This document shows, piece by piece, positions 1 to 10,040 of a stretch of 64,000 bases of DNA. This DNA is from RI-153 sp041391225 (GTDB lineage: Bacteria > Chloroflexota > Anaerolineae > Caldilineales > Caldilineaceae). Under the pieces are notes generated by a model. That model was not told the origin of the DNA, did not search any database, and was given only the letters and a program-made list of their open reading frames with translations. Position 1 is the first letter of the stretch. Every line of letters starts with the position of its first letter. The DNA is taken from assembly GCA_041391225.1 (NCBI GenBank), contig JAWKOL010000001.1:248001-312000 (forward strand), written 5' to 3'. The translations under genes were made by a program, and so were the position numbers.

Positions 1-2
1 AA

Positions 3-1383
3 CCCGATCTCTTCTACGATCTGGCCGACGAACTGGGGATCTGCTTGTGGCAGGACTTCATGTTTGGCTGCGCCACTTACCCCACCTTTGACGATGCCTA
101 CCTGGCCAACGTGGCCCAGGAATTCGAGGACAAGGTGCGCCGGTTGCGCCACCATGCCAGCATCGCGCTGTGGTGCGGCAACAACGAACTGGAGCAGGGC
201 CTCGTCTCCGACGAGTGGACCGATCACAGCATGAGCTGGGCCGATTACAGCCGCCTCTACGATGAACTGCTGCCCCGCATCGTCAACAGCCTCGATCCCG
301 AAACCGACTACTGGCCGTCCAGCCCGCACACGCCGGTGGGGGATCGGCGCAACTTCAACGATCCGCGCTCGGGTGATGCCCACATCTGGAGCGTTTGGCA
401 TGGTCGGCAGCCCTTCGAGTTCTACCGCACCTGCGAACACCGCTTCAACAGCGAGTTCGGCTTCCAGTCGTTTCCCGAACCGCGCACCGTGCGTACCTTC
501 ACCCTGCCCGAGGATCGCAACGTCACCAGCTACGTGATGGAACACCACCAGCGCAGCGGCATCGGCAACAGCACCATCATCCACTACATGCTCGATTGGT
601 TCCGCCTGCCCACCTCGTTCGACCGTACGCTGTGGTTGAGCCAGATCTTGCAGGGGATGGCGATCAAGTACGCTGTGGAGCATTGGCGGCGCTCCATGCC
701 CCAGGGGATGGGGACACTCTACTGGCAGATCAACGACTGCTGGCCCGTGGCCAGTTGGTCGTCTATCGACTCGTTGGGGCGCTGGAAGGCGCTGCACTAC
801 ATGGCGCGTCACTTCTTCGAGCCGGTGCTGGCCTCCGCCGTCGAGGACGTGGAAAATGGCAGCGTGGGCCTCTTCGTCACCAGCGACCGCATGGACGATC
901 TCCACGGCGAGCTGCGCTGGGTACTCACCGACGTCGAAGGCGCTGTCCTCGATCAGGGCGCGGCGCAGACGGCGATCCCTGCGCACACGAACACGCCGGT
1001 TACCACGGTGGACATCAGCGCCGCTCTGGCCGAACCGGCGCGCGGCGTCTGCTCTTCTGGCTCGAACTGGCGGTGGGCGGTGAGATCGTCTCACCAACCT
1101 CGTCCACCTGGCTCGCCCCAAGCACCTGGATCTGTCCACGCCGCACATCGAGACAGACGTCACCGTGCTGGACGACGGGCGTTTCGTCGTCACCTGCGCA
1201 CCGACAAGCCTGCGCTGTGGTGCTGGCTGCAACTGGGCGACCACGACGCTACCTACAGCGACAACTTCGTGCATCTGCGTCCTGGCGAGCAAGCAGATCA
1301 TCGTGTCACCGGCGCAGGCAATGACCGCGGGCGCGTTCACGTCCGCGTTGACGGTGAGTTCATTGCGCGATACGTATGCGTAG
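3..1383 (+). CDS. Glycoside hydrolase family 2 beta-mannosidase, C-terminal part (5' truncated, frameshifted)
   Basis: The reading frame enters from the left edge, so the N-terminal sugar-binding domains are missing. What remains is the (beta/alpha)8 catalytic barrel and C-terminal domains. Visible GH2 signatures are DELGICLWQDF, the acid/base motif WCGNNELE, and the nucleophile motif FNSEFGFQSFPEP, followed by LYWQINDCWPVASW. This combination is typical of exo-beta-mannosidases, which remove terminal beta-mannose from oligosaccharides. After about 1045 the conserved protein hops between the three frames (LLFWLELAVGGE, then LDDGRFVV, then DKPALWCWLQLGDHDATYSD, then SLRDTYA and stop), so at least four indels lie in the last 340 bases. 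These could be sequencing errors or real decay. The stop overlaps the next gene's start. Confidence 0.85.
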
Positions 1384-1895
1384 TTCCATCACCATCCGCC
1401 CCGCCCAGTTGACCAGCGCGCCTGCCTTCCGTGAACTGCGCCTGGAAGCGCTACGCACCCACCCCGAAGCCTTCCTGGCCGACTACGCCACCAACGAAGC
1501 CGAACCGATCACCTTCTGGGAAGGACGCATCGCCGATACAGGTAGCCACAGCGCCATCTACTTCGCCGCCCATGAGGACACCCTAATCGGCATGTGTGGC
1601 ATACGCCGCAGTACGTCGCCCAAGATCGAACACGGCGCTGATCTGGGGTGTCTACGTGCGCCCGTCCTGGCGCGGACGGCACATCGCCGAGGACATGCTC
1701 GAAGTGTGTGTGGGCTGGGCGCGAGAGAACGGCGTCAGCGTGGTCAAGCTGGCCGTCGTCTCCACCAACGGCGGGGCCATCCGCTGCTACTTGCGCTGCG
1801 GGTTTCAGGTGTACGGCGTCGAGCCGCAGGTGCTCTTTCATGATGGCGTCATGCAAGACGATCTGCTCATGGCGCGCGTCCTGGCGAATGAGTAA
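1376..1895 (+). CDS. GNAT family N-acetyltransferase (one frameshift)
   Basis: The ATG lies inside the end of the beta-mannosidase gene (ATGCGTAG overlap), suggesting translational coupling. The product of about 170 residues has GNAT architecture. The N-terminal half carries FRELRLEALRTHPEAF, and the second half carries the acetyl-CoA binding strand WGVYVRPSWRGRHIAEDML, then NGGAIRCYLRCGFQVYG and LLMARVLANE. The two halves are in different frames; the shift is near 1640, between KIEHGA and LIWGVYV. The substrate is unknown. The most economical explanation is a single-base assembly error. Confidence 0.75.
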
Positions 1896-1940
1896 CGAGT
1901 CAATGTCATTCAGTTAAGCGACCAACCCACGAATATGAGC

Positions 1941-2003
1941 GGAGAGAGTACGCCCTCGTGCGGCTGTTCTCGTGTAGACCCGCACCTGGAGGTGCTCACT
2001 CCA
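1941..2003. repeat. Degenerate copy of a dispersed palindromic element
   Basis: Contains ggagagagtacgccctcgtg and then the partner ccgcacctggaggtgctcac, which can pair imperfectly. The same arms occur as a perfect inverted repeat at 33675-33740 and a near-perfect one at 40356-40421, so this is a third, more diverged copy of one intergenic family. Confidence 0.6.
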
Positions 2004-2021
2004 GCGTTTAACTTATGGCAT

Positions 2022-2075
2022 TGAGTAACGAGTAATGAGTAGGTCAACGCAAGCTTACTCATTACTCGTTACTCA
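2022..2075. repeat. Heptamer-built hairpin (GAGTAAC/GAGTAAT type)
   Basis: Two 20-base arms (2022-2041 and 2056-2075) are exact reverse complements around a 14-base loop. Each arm is a run of the heptamers gagtaac and gagtaat. It lies between the GNAT gene and the oppositely oriented DUF5671 gene, where it could act as a transcript end for both. Confidence 0.7.
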
Positions 2076-2097
2076 TTCGATAGCCGAAAATCTGGCG

Positions 2098-3792
2098 TCA
2101 CTCGCGCTGTTGTGTACTCGCCTTATCGAGGACGGCCAGCGCTGCCCGCGCCTCACTCAGTTCCGTCTCCAGGTGATCGATGCGGGCGAGGAGCGTGGCG
2201 CGGCGCTCTCCGATGTCCTCGGGGGTGGGGGTGGCGCTCTCGGTGAGGCGCGTGTCGGTGCGGATCGCCAGCACATGCACGATCCAGAAGACAGCGGCTG
2301 ATCCGCTACGCACCAGTGAATCCAGCGTCTCCGCGCCGAAGACGTCCGCGTTGGCGTCGCCCAGTGCCCAAAGCAGCACGCGGTAGAGGACCAGCGCCAG
2401 ATCGAACAGGATCAACAGCGCGCCGACCAGCGCCACGGCATAGAGATAGGCACGCCGCGGACCCGACGTGCGTTCGCTCTGCGCTGCGTGATCGTCACCG
2501 CGGGCGACGCGCTGCACCGCCTGCCAGTGGATCGACCACACCGGCGCGCCCACCGCCACAAAGCTGATGCCGCGTGCCAATTGCTCGGCGCGGAAGTTGA
2601 CCGCCGCTGCCGCTCCCCCGATGATCAGCCAATCCAGCAGCGCTCGCAGCATCTCCACCAGACCCAGCCACATCAACACCAACCCCACCGCAGCCACCAA
2701 ATAGTAGTAGAGACGGCGAACATTGGCGCTTTCAGGCGAATCGCCGTAGCGCATGGCCTCTCGGTTCACTTCTTGCCAGTGCCAGCGCCAGGCGATCAGT
2801 CCCAACGGCGCCAACGACAGTGGACCGGCCAGATCGGGCAGCGCCGCTGGTTCTGCCACGCCGAAGAGTTGCAGCAGCAGCCGGTAGAGCAACAGCGCAG
2901 ACGGCGCCAACGTACACGCCGCAGAAAGGATCGTCGCACCGTAGAGGTAGAAGCGGCGCAACGCTGTGCGCGCTTCGGCGTCGTTCCGTTGGATCAGCGC
3001 ATCCCAACGCCGCCAGTTGATCCACCACAGCAGTGCGCCCACCAACAGCCCGGCGCTGCCATCGGCCACGCCGACACGCCACCAGCCCACACTCGATTGC
3101 AGAATCGCCGAACGGCTCAGGTTTTCCAACAAGAGGCGCAAGCCCTGTTCCAGGATTGCGCCGCCGCCGCTGAGCAGGATGCCAAGGCCAACCAGCCCTG
3201 TGACCGTCTGGAATATGCGGCGCAAGGTACCGGCCCAGCGCAGTTCACTGCCCAGGTCGGCGTCCAGCCTGAGTTGCTGCAAGAAGTAGGAGAGCGTTAG
3301 CAGGTGGATCAGCACACTGGCGACGAGCGAAAGCCAGCCCGCCGGCCAGATCAGCGCGTCGAGGCGCCCATCACCGGTGAGCACGGAGACACTTTCGGAG
3401 ACGAGGCGGTACAGCCGCACAGCCGAGAGCGTCATCGTCAGTGCAGAGGCGGCGTAGAGGAAGAGCTTACGCAGCGTCGATGTGCGTTCCTCGTCGGCGT
3501 CGGCGCCGGCGCGGCGGCTGATCGCCTGCACGTAGGCCCAGTGGATCACGAAGATCGGCGTGGCCACCAACAGCAGGCCGCTGTCGCGGGCGACGCTGTT
3601 GCGCACAAAGTCGGCGTCGTTCGCCATTGCTGTCGTCGTCGCCGTCAGCCAGATGTCGAAGAGTGTGGTGAGCAGGTTGTGCAGCGCCAGCAGGCCCGTG
3701 GTCAGGCTGACGAAGGCGATCAGGTAGAAATACAGACGCCGGATGGTCGCCAACCGCCCGGCGTTGCCCGTTTTGACGGTGGTTGCGCTCAT
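2098..3792 (-). CDS. Large multi-pass membrane protein with DUF5671 repeats
   Basis: A 564-residue integral membrane protein. A domain of the DUF5671 type recurs about five to six times, each copy opening with R-R-(L/A/F)-Y-x-Y and two hydrophobic helices: RRLYFYLIAFVSL near residue 20, RKLFLYAASAL, RRFYLYGATILS, RRLYYYLVAAVGLVL and RRAYLYAVALVGAL. Between repeats are W-rich loops such as IHWAYVQAI and WRWHWQEVN. The final 40 residues form a charged heptad segment (ARIDHLETELSEARAALAVL), probably a coiled coil. The function of DUF5671 proteins is not known. It follows the next gene by 15 bases and is probably co-transcribed with it. Confidence 0.8.
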   Translation of the reverse strand: MSATTVKTGNAGRLATIRRLYFYLIAFVSLTTGLLALHNLLTTLFDIWLTATTTAMANDADFVRNSVARDSGLLLVATPIFVIHWAYVQAISRRAGADADEERTSTLRKLFLYAASALTMTLSAVRLYRLVSESVSVLTGDGRLDALIWPAGWLSLVASVLIHLLTLSYFLQQLRLDADLGSELRWAGTLRRIFQTVTGLVGLGILLSGGGAILEQGLRLLLENLSRSAILQSSVGWWRVGVADGSAGLLVGALLWWINWRRWDALIQRNDAEARTALRRFYLYGATILSAACTLAPSALLLYRLLLQLFGVAEPAALPDLAGPLSLAPLGLIAWRWHWQEVNREAMRYGDSPESANVRRLYYYLVAAVGLVLMWLGLVEMLRALLDWLIIGGAAAAVNFRAEQLARGISFVAVGAPVWSIHWQAVQRVARGDDHAAQSERTSGPRRAYLYAVALVGALLILFDLALVLYRVLLWALGDANADVFGAETLDSLVRSGSAAVFWIVHVLAIRTDTRLTESATPTPEDIGERRATLLARIDHLETELSEARAALAVLDKASTQQRE

Positions 3793-3807
3793 GGTTTGGC
3801 GTCCTTT

Positions 3808-4278
3808 TTAGTAGAACAGGACCAACGAATCGATCTTCCATCCGTCGGCCTCGCGGGTGACGGGGATCGACTGTCGATCTGTCCAGGTGGAGCCGCTGTT
3901 GAAGATGCCGCCGCCGCTGTAACGGTCGATGGCGATGGAGACGATGGCCTCGCTGTCGCCGCGCTCTTCGACGTTGAGGATGCGCAGCCGTTGGTTTTGC
4001 GTCCTGCCGTAGTAGAAGCGATCCTCGAAGGTGCGGTTTTCTTCGGCCTGCGCCAGCACATCGGCAGAGTAGTATTGCCGCGCCGTGGTGACGTCGTTGT
4101 TGAGGAACGCGACATAGGCGTTGTACACCGCCGCCGACGGGGAATCTTCGTCGAGGTAGTTGGGGGTGGCGTCGGCGGCGCCGCGGTTGGAGATCGATAA
4201 CGTGATCACCGCGGCGGCCAGCAACAACACCACCAACCCAACCACGATCCAGGTGAATCGATCCATTTTGAGAGGCAT
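3808..4278 (-). CDS. Single-pass membrane protein with extracytoplasmic NTF2-like domain
   Basis: The start at 4278 is preceded by a very strong AAGGAGGA site six bases away, which rules out the longer upstream start. The 156-residue product opens with MPLKMDRFTWIVVGLVVL, one N-terminal membrane anchor (about residues 7-28). A soluble domain follows (SAAVYNAYVAFLNNDVTTARQ, then DRYSGGGIFNSG and DGWKIDSLVLFY). The pattern resembles small NTF2/SnoaL-like or DUF4878-like extracytoplasmic domains, but I do not assign a family firmly. It sits between a membrane protein and a lipoprotein, all on the minus strand, suggesting an envelope role. Confidence 0.65.
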   Translation of the reverse strand: MPLKMDRFTWIVVGLVVLLLAAAVITLSISNRGAADATPNYLDEDSPSAAVYNAYVAFLNNDVTTARQYYSADVLAQAEENRTFEDRFYYGRTQNQRLRILNVEERGDSEAIVSIAIDRYSGGGIFNSGSTWTDRQSIPVTREADGWKIDSLVLFY

Positions 4279-4395
4279 GGCTTCCTCCTTGTCTTCGCCT
4301 TCCCGTAGAAAATGCGCTCCGTGCTCATGCGAAAACCAGCGTCGAGTCAGTGCCTGGCACCGACAGGTCCAACACAATTCCGTGCTGCTGTGAAG

Positions 4396-5158
4396 TCACT
4401 GAAAGGACACCAGTTCAAAAGTCGCCTGCGAGCGTCCTTCGATGAATTTGACCAGCGGATGCGGTGCCTCCTTGCCCACCCAGGCGCGGGTGGCGCGGTC
4501 TGTGGTCTTCAGTTCGATCTGCCAGGTGTCGAATGTCCCCGCGGGAACGGTGACCGTTTCGCTGCCCAGGATGCGGATCGAGAAACGCTCGGTGAAGCCC
4601 GTCAACGGGTAGACGCTGTTGATGTTGGCAGCGTAGCCCTGGCGTAAGGGAAGCGTGCGCAGCAGCGGCAGAAGCGTTCGTTCGTCGCGGCTGTCGCTGG
4701 GGACGTTCACCCGTTCGTAGACGGTGGCGCCCTGCTGGTTGGTGATGGTGATGTCCACCTGGCCGCGGTCGTGGTCGGCTTCGACGATCTCCTGCGCGCC
4801 GGAACTGTTGCGCACGGTGAGGCTGTGCAGTGGCAGGTAGCCCAGCGATTGCACCGTCACCGTGGCGGTTTCGCTGACGCCGATATCGTTGATGACGCGG
4901 CGGAAGGTCCGGCCGCTGTCGGGCGTCGTCGGCTGCCGTGATCTCGATGACCGCGTTGCCCGCCACCACGTCATCGCGGTTGGTGGCGCGGTACTCGCTG
5001 CGTTCGCCCGCCTGCCACACCGGATCGCCCAACAGCGGCGCCTCTGGCGTCGACGTGCCGCACGCGGTCAACACCAGCGCGGCCAGCAGGAACAGTGCAA
5101 CGGGCGTCAATAACACTCTCGAATTTTGTTGTCTTGCAAGCTTGAACACTATTTTCAT
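4396..5158 (-). CDS. DUF3108-like lipoprotein (one frameshift)
   Basis: The start at 5158 gives a classic lipoprotein signal: basic n-region MKIVFKLARQQN, a hydrophobic core, then the lipobox LTAC followed by GTSTPEAP. The mature part begins WQAGERSEYRATNRDD and, after a frame change near 4920, continues to TVPAGTFDTWQIELKTTD and TRAWVGKEAPHPLVKFIEG. That last segment resembles the C-terminal half of DUF3108-type proteins. About 253 residues across the shift. Function unknown; likely a surface-anchored beta-rich protein. Confidence 0.65.
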
Positions 5159-5169
5159 ACGTCCTTTGC

Positions 5170-5334
5170 TTTCTTTGTGTTCTCTGTGATCTTCGTTGTC
5201 TGCATTCTCTGCCTGACCGCAAAGAACACAGAGAACACAAAGAAATGTGAGATTCATCATTCAATCTCAGTCAGGAAGATCCGTTCGGCGCACGCAACGG
5301 CCTTCTTCAATCATCAATCATCAATCATCAATCA
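5170..5334. repeat. Inverted repeat plus ATCATCA heptamer run
   Basis: Arms 5170-5188 and 5227-5245 are exact reverse complements (ctttgtgttctctgtg and partner). From about 5308 the sequence becomes four consecutive copies of the heptamer atcatca, ending at the M20 gene's stop. Nothing coding is seen. The phrases belong to the same style of intergenic repeats found elsewhere in the window. Confidence 0.6.
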
Positions 5335-6544
5335 TTTCTTCTGCTCTTCCATCCACTTCACCGCAGCCGCTGCCAGCGCCTTATGCCCACGTGGCAGCGC
5401 CTTCGTCCATGCGGAACTGGGGCGGTGGACGTAGTAGACCTGATCCCAACTTGGGTTGGCCACACCAGAGCGCAGGAAGGAGCCGAAGCGGCTTTGCGCC
5501 ATGTAGCTGAAGTCTTCGGCGCCGCGCGGCCGTTCCTAGTTTCACGTTGTCATCGCCCAGGAACTCGCGGGTGGCGGCCATCATCACCGCCGTGGCCTTC
5601 TCGTCGAGGACGGTGGGCGGGTAGCCCTGGTGAATCACAAGATCGAATGTGCCGCCCAACGCTTCCACCACACCGCAGGCGCGGCGCAGTTCATCTTGCA
5701 GCAGCTTGCGGCTTTCGGGAGTGAACGAGCGGATCGTGCCTTCCATGCGCACAGTTTCGGGGATCACATTGTTGACGGTGCCACCCTGGATCAGCCCTAC
5801 GGTGATCACACCCGATTCGATAGGATCGAGCCGACGGCTGACGATGTGGTGGATCGCCTGCACCGCATGGCTGGCCAACAGGATCGGGTCTACCGTGCTC
5901 TGCGGGCGGGCGGCATGACCACCCTTGCCGTGGATCACAATCTCGAAGCGGTCGGCGGCGGCCATCATGGGGCCAGATTTGGTGGCGACCACGCCCACCC
6001 GGTGCGTGGGATCGACGTGAATGCCGAAGACGGCGTCGAGGCCGTCCAGCGCCTTTTCTTCCACCATGCGCATCCCGCCAGACTTGCCTTCGTCGTCCTG
6101 GGCCTCTTCGCTGGGCTGGAAGAGCAGGCGGATCGTACCGGGCAGCCGTCCTTCGTCGGCCAAGCCTTTGAGCAGCGTGGCGGCGCCCAAGAGCATGGCG
6201 GTGTGGGCGTCGTGGCCGCAGGCGTGCATGATGCCGGGCCGCGTGCTGCCGAAGTCGACGCCGCTCTCCTCGGTGATGGGCAACGCGTCCATGTCCGCGC
6301 GCAGACCGACCACCGGGCCACTACCACCCTGAATGTGGCCGACTACGCCGGTCTTGGCGACTTCGGTCTCTGTCTTGATGCCCAGGTCGATCAGCGCTGC
6401 GTTGACCAGGCCGGCTGTACGATGCTCGGTGAAGGTCAACTCGGGGTATCGGTGAATCTCGCGGCGCCAGCCGCTGATCTTGTCTTGCATCGCTTTGGCG
6501 CGCTCGAAAAGTTCCTTCCCCGTAATCGCGGGTGTGTCCGCCAT
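5332..6544 (-). CDS. M20 family amidohydrolase (C-terminal frameshifts)
   Basis: An M20/M40 metal-dependent amidohydrolase of the N-acyl-amino-acid or hippurate hydrolase type, which splits an acyl group from an amino acid using two metal ions. Seen: WRREIHRYPELTFTEHRTA near residue 30, GLRADMDALPI, the metal-ligand motif HACGHDAHTAMLLGAA near residue 108, and FQPSEEAQDDEGKSGG. The dimerisation domain carries HGKGGHAARPQSTVDP. After VKL (about 5540) the expected end, with GAEDFSYMAQS, a Tyr-rich stretch and a final WMEEQKK at 5332, is spread over several frames. At least two indels therefore sit in the last 200 bases. An aaggag site precedes the start. Confidence 0.85.
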
Positions 6545-6711
6545 CGTGTGCTCCTTGCCGTGGATGTTTCAACCGATGAATTGATATCTGTCCTCTCCAT
6601 TATACCCCCTGTCGCCCCAATTTCGGTGACCATCCCCCTTCGTGGATCACTTCTGCCTGTGCGATAATGTGATCATCTTGCCATTGCCGACACAATCGAC
6701 AGGAGGGGGAC

Positions 6712-7893
6712 GTGAGCAAACTCGCCATCAACGGCGGCGCGCCGGTACACGACGGATTGTGGCCACGCTGGCCACAGTGGAACAACGGCGAACTGGCCGG
6801 GCTGCAAGCCGTGCTGGATCGGGGCGAATGGGGTGGATTCGATGACGCGGTAAAGGAGTTCGAGCGCGTTTTCGCCGAGCGTTTGCAGGTGAAGCACTGT
6901 CTCACCGCGGTTAACGGCACGCTGAGCCTGGTGGCGGCGCTGCACGCGTTGGGCGTCGGCCCAGGTGACGAGGTGATCGTGCCGCCCTATACCTTCATCG
7001 CCACCGCCAATGCCGTACATCTGGTCGGCGCCACCCCTGTCTTCGCCGACATCGAACTGGAGACCTTCAACCTCGACGTCGCCGCTGTGGAAGCCGCCAT
7101 CTCGCCGCGCACCAAAGCCGTGATCCCTGTCCACTTTGCCGGCCTGCCCGCGGACATGGACGCGCTGCTGCCCCTGGCCGAAGCCCACGATCTCGCCGTC
7201 CTCGAAGACGCGGCGCACGCCCACGGCAGCACCTGGCGCGGGCGCCCTGCCGGCGGGCTAGGTCACATCGGTTCGTTCAGCTTCCAGGCCAGCAAGAACC
7301 TCACCGCGGGCGAAGGCGGCGCGCTCACCACCAACGACGACGCGCTCAAAGCACGCCTGTGGAGCTACATCAACCAGGGGCGCACCCCCGGCGGCGCCTG
7401 GTACGAGCACGGCGACGTGGGCAGCAACCTGCGCCTCACCGGCTGGCAGGCCGCCATCCTGTTGGCGCAGATGGCGGTCTTCGACGATCAACTGACACGG
7501 CGCATGGACAGCGCCCGCCGCCTGCACACCATCCTCGCCGAAGTAGATGGCCTGGAGCCGCTGCGCTGGGACGAGCGCGCCGAATCGCACGCCTTCCACC
7601 TCTTCATCATGCGCTACCTGCCCGAGCGTTTCGGCGATCTGCCGCGCGAACGTTTCGTGGCCGCGCTCAAGGCCGAGGGGATCGCCTGCTCCACCGGCTA
7701 TCCCATGCCGCTCTACAAACAGCCGCCGCTGCAACCGCCGCACACGCGCGTCCTCGACTGCCCGGCCACGGAGCAAGCCTGCGCCCAGGCCATCTGGCTC
7801 ACGCAGAACATGCTGCTGGCCGAACCGGACGAGATCGACCGCATCGGCGAAGCGATCTTCAAGATCCGCGACGGCATCGACGAACTCCGGTGA
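6712..7893 (+). CDS. DegT/DnrJ/EryC1/StrS aminotransferase
   Basis: A 393-residue PLP enzyme of the DegT family, usually involved in amino-sugar formation on nucleotide sugars or secondary-metabolite sugars. The GTG start at 6712 follows caggagggggac. Visible features are the N-terminal WPQWNNGELAGL, AVNGTLSLVAALHALGVG, DEVIVPPYTFIATANAV, then EDAAHAHGSTWRGRPAG. The Schiff-base lysine is in SFSFQASKNLTAGEGG (about residue 196). The C-terminal part with GYPMPLYKQPPLQPP is typical of dehydratase/aminotransferase relatives. No sugar-nucleotide genes are nearby, so the substrate is open. It is transcribed divergently from the M20 gene across 167 bases that hold the promoters. Confidence 0.88.
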   Translation: MSKLAINGGAPVHDGLWPRWPQWNNGELAGLQAVLDRGEWGGFDDAVKEFERVFAERLQVKHCLTAVNGTLSLVAALHALGVGPGDEVIVPPYTFIATANAVHLVGATPVFADIELETFNLDVAAVEAAISPRTKAVIPVHFAGLPADMDALLPLAEAHDLAVLEDAAHAHGSTWRGRPAGGLGHIGSFSFQASKNLTAGEGGALTTNDDALKARLWSYINQGRTPGGAWYEHGDVGSNLRLTGWQAAILLAQMAVFDDQLTRRMDSARRLHTILAEVDGLEPLRWDERAESHAFHLFIMRYLPERFGDLPRERFVAALKAEGIACSTGYPMPLYKQPPLQPPHTRVLDCPATEQACAQAIWLTQNMLLAEPDEIDRIGEAIFKIRDGIDELR

Positions 7894-7917
7894 AGCCAGG
7901 GGAATGACTCCACTGCG

Positions 7918-7975
7918 AAAAGTCCGACTTCTGTGTGATTTGCGGTTGCTCCCTCCTGAGAGAAGTCGGACTTTT
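7918..7975. terminator. Hairpin terminator after the DegT gene
   Basis: Perfect 15-base inverted repeat, aaaagtccgacttct (7918-7932) with its complement (7961-7975), starting 25 bases after the DegT stop. The stem's own A and T ends supply U-tracts on either strand. Confidence 0.6.
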
Positions 7976-8009
7976 GCGCTTGAGCGACCTTTTTGCAGTA
8001 GAGTCAGGG

Positions 8010-8109
8010 GAATAGAACGCGGATCGAGCGGATTGGGCGGATCAAAACGAATTTTCCCTCTGTTTTATCCGCATGAATCCGCTCAATCCGCTTCATCCGC
8101 GTTCTATTC
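8010..8109. repeat. Long imperfect inverted repeat
   Basis: Outer arms gaatagaacgcggat (8010-8024) and the exact complement (8095-8109) enclose further self-complementary GCGGATTGGG and CAATCCGC phrases, so most of the 100 bases can fold back. Together with the hairpin at 7918 it fills the gap before the ABC operon. No gene is seen between 7894 and 8288. Confidence 0.55.
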
Positions 8110-8139
8110 TGTCCACAACCCCAGGTTTCTGAATCGGTT

Positions 8140-8168
8140 TTGCCCGCCCTTTTTAGATCGGGTATACT
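8140..8168 (+). promoter_or_regulatory. Sigma-70-type promoter for the first ABC exporter operon
   Basis: TTGCCC (8140-8145), a 17-base spacer and TATACT (8163-8168) lie about 120 bases before the ATG at 8289. The -10 box and spacing are near ideal; the -35 is moderate. Confidence 0.6.
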
Positions 8169-8288
8169 GTAGATCCATCACATTGCAGCCCGCTCGCCGG
8201 GCCTTTTTTGTTTGTTTCATCTTTGTTTGTTTCATCCACGCCACAGATGCCGAGAATCCCACCGGCGCGTCTTCCGCGGGAGTTTGTC

Positions 8289-10040
8289 ATGAAACATAGA
8301 GGATTGGATTTTCTGTTGCCCTACATGCGGCCCTACTACGGGCTTTTGCTGTTGGGTACGCTTTACGCGCTCATCGGCGCGGCGTCCAGTGCGTTCAGCC
8401 CCACGCTGTTGGGCTGGGCTATCGACGATCTCACGTCCGGCCTTACCGCCGACAAACTGGCGCTCTACTCGCTTGGATTGGTGGGGCTGGCCGTCTTTGT
8501 GGCGGTCTTCCGCTACGCCCTGCGCATGTTGACGGGTGAGATCGCGGCCGGCATCACCTACCGCATGAGCAATGATCTCTTCCATCGCCTGCTGCTCTTC
8601 GATCAGGAGACGCGCCAGCAGTACGGCACCGGCGATCTGCTCTCTCGCTCCACCAGCGACTTCATCTATATCTGGCGTTTCTACAGCGCCGGTTTCCAGA
8701 TGGCAATCCATGCGCTCTTCCTGCTCCTAATCGGCTGTGGGCTGATGGCGTGGACCAACTGGCAACTGGCGCTGATGGTGGTGGTGATGTTGTTGATAAG
8801 CATCGCCTTTCAATTGCGCCTAGGGCCGGTGCTGGAGGAAAGCTTCACCCGCGTGCAGCAAGAGATGGCGCACCTTTCTGAATTTGCCCAGGAACACCTC
8901 AACGCTGCCCGCATGATCGTGGCCTACGCCCAGCAACCTGCCGTGGGCGCAGCCTTTCAGCAGGCCAACCAACGCTATGTTGACAAGCAACTGCATTTTG
9001 TGTGGCGCTCGGGCCTGATCTCGCCGATCCCCAGCCTGATGGTGCGCATTTCGGCCACGCTGGTGGTGCTCATCGGTGGGTTGCTCATCATCGGCGGGCA
9101 GTTGACCCTGGGCGAGTACGTGCAGTTCATCGTTTACCTGGGGCTGCTCAACAACGGCGCACACCAGATCACGTCGGCGTTTGAGCGCTTGCAGCAGGGT
9201 AGCGCTGCCGCCGGCCGCATCGGTGAAGTGCTGCACCGTTGGCCCAAGATCATCGACGCACCCGACGCCGAAGATCCCCCGCTCAAAGGACACATCCGCT
9301 TCGAGAACGTGGGTGTCTACGCCGAAGACCAGGAACGCTGGGTGCTGCGCAACATCAACCTCGACATCCCCGCGGGGACCACGCTGGGCATCGTGGGGCC
9401 GACCGGCTCGGGCAAGAGTATGTTGATCAGCCTGCTTGGCCGCATCCACGATCCCGACGAGGGCGGCGTCCTCATTGATGGCTATGATCTGCGGCGGTTG
9501 AAGCTGTCTACCCTGCGCCACACTGTGATCTATGTGCCGCAGGAGACGCTGCTCTTCAGTATGCCCTTGCGCGGCAACATCGCTCTGGGCATTCCCGACC
9601 CGCCCGATCCGCAGATTGACCGAGCGCTGAAGCAATCGCGCCTGGCCAACGATCTGCCCCAACTCCCCAAAGGATTGGACAGCCCTGTGGGCGAGCGCGG
9701 CACAACCCTCTCCGGCGGGCAGCGCCAGCGCACGGCCATCGCCCGCGCCCTGGTGCGCGAGCCGCGTGTCCTCTTGCTGGACGATGCCCTGGCCAGCGTT
9801 GACATGAAAACATCCGCCGAGATCATCGGTGAGCTGCGCGATAGTGGCGGCAAACGTACCAGCCTCATCGTCAGCCAGCGCATCGCCGCCGTTCAGGACG
9901 CCGATCTGATCATCGTCCTCGACGAAGGGCGGATCGTGGAGCGCGGCACCCACACCGCATTGCTCCAGCGCAACGGGAACTACGCCGAGATGTATCACCG
10001 CGAGATCGAACAGGCAGAGGAGGCGGCGCATGTGGCGTAG
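8289..10040 (+). CDS. ABC exporter half-transporter with degenerate ATP site (subunit 1)
   Basis: A 583-residue fusion of a six-helix type IV ABC exporter membrane domain (about residues 1-310) and a nucleotide-binding domain. The ATG at 8289 has gggag upstream. Visible: Walker A GPTGSGKS, Q-loop YVPQE, signature LSGGQRQR and Walker B VLLLDDALASVD. The catalytic glutamate after Walker B is replaced by Asp, and the switch histidine by Gln (VSQRIAAV). This is the pattern of the non-hydrolysing subunit in heterodimeric exporters such as TM287/288 or LmrCD. The partner gene overlaps the end by 11 bases. The substrate is probably a drug or lipid, but the sequence does not tell. Confidence 0.88.
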   Translation: MKHRGLDFLLPYMRPYYGLLLLGTLYALIGAASSAFSPTLLGWAIDDLTSGLTADKLALYSLGLVGLAVFVAVFRYALRMLTGEIAAGITYRMSNDLFHRLLLFDQETRQQYGTGDLLSRSTSDFIYIWRFYSAGFQMAIHALFLLLIGCGLMAWTNWQLALMVVVMLLISIAFQLRLGPVLEESFTRVQQEMAHLSEFAQEHLNAARMIVAYAQQPAVGAAFQQANQRYVDKQLHFVWRSGLISPIPSLMVRISATLVVLIGGLLIIGGQLTLGEYVQFIVYLGLLNNGAHQITSAFERLQQGSAAAGRIGEVLHRWPKIIDAPDAEDPPLKGHIRFENVGVYAEDQERWVLRNINLDIPAGTTLGIVGPTGSGKSMLISLLGRIHDPDEGGVLIDGYDLRRLKLSTLRHTVIYVPQETLLFSMPLRGNIALGIPDPPDPQIDRALKQSRLANDLPQLPKGLDSPVGERGTTLSGGQRQRTAIARALVREPRVLLLDDALASVDMKTSAEIIGELRDSGGKRTSLIVSQRIAAVQDADLIIVLDEGRIVERGTHTALLQRNGNYAEMYHREIEQAEEAAHVA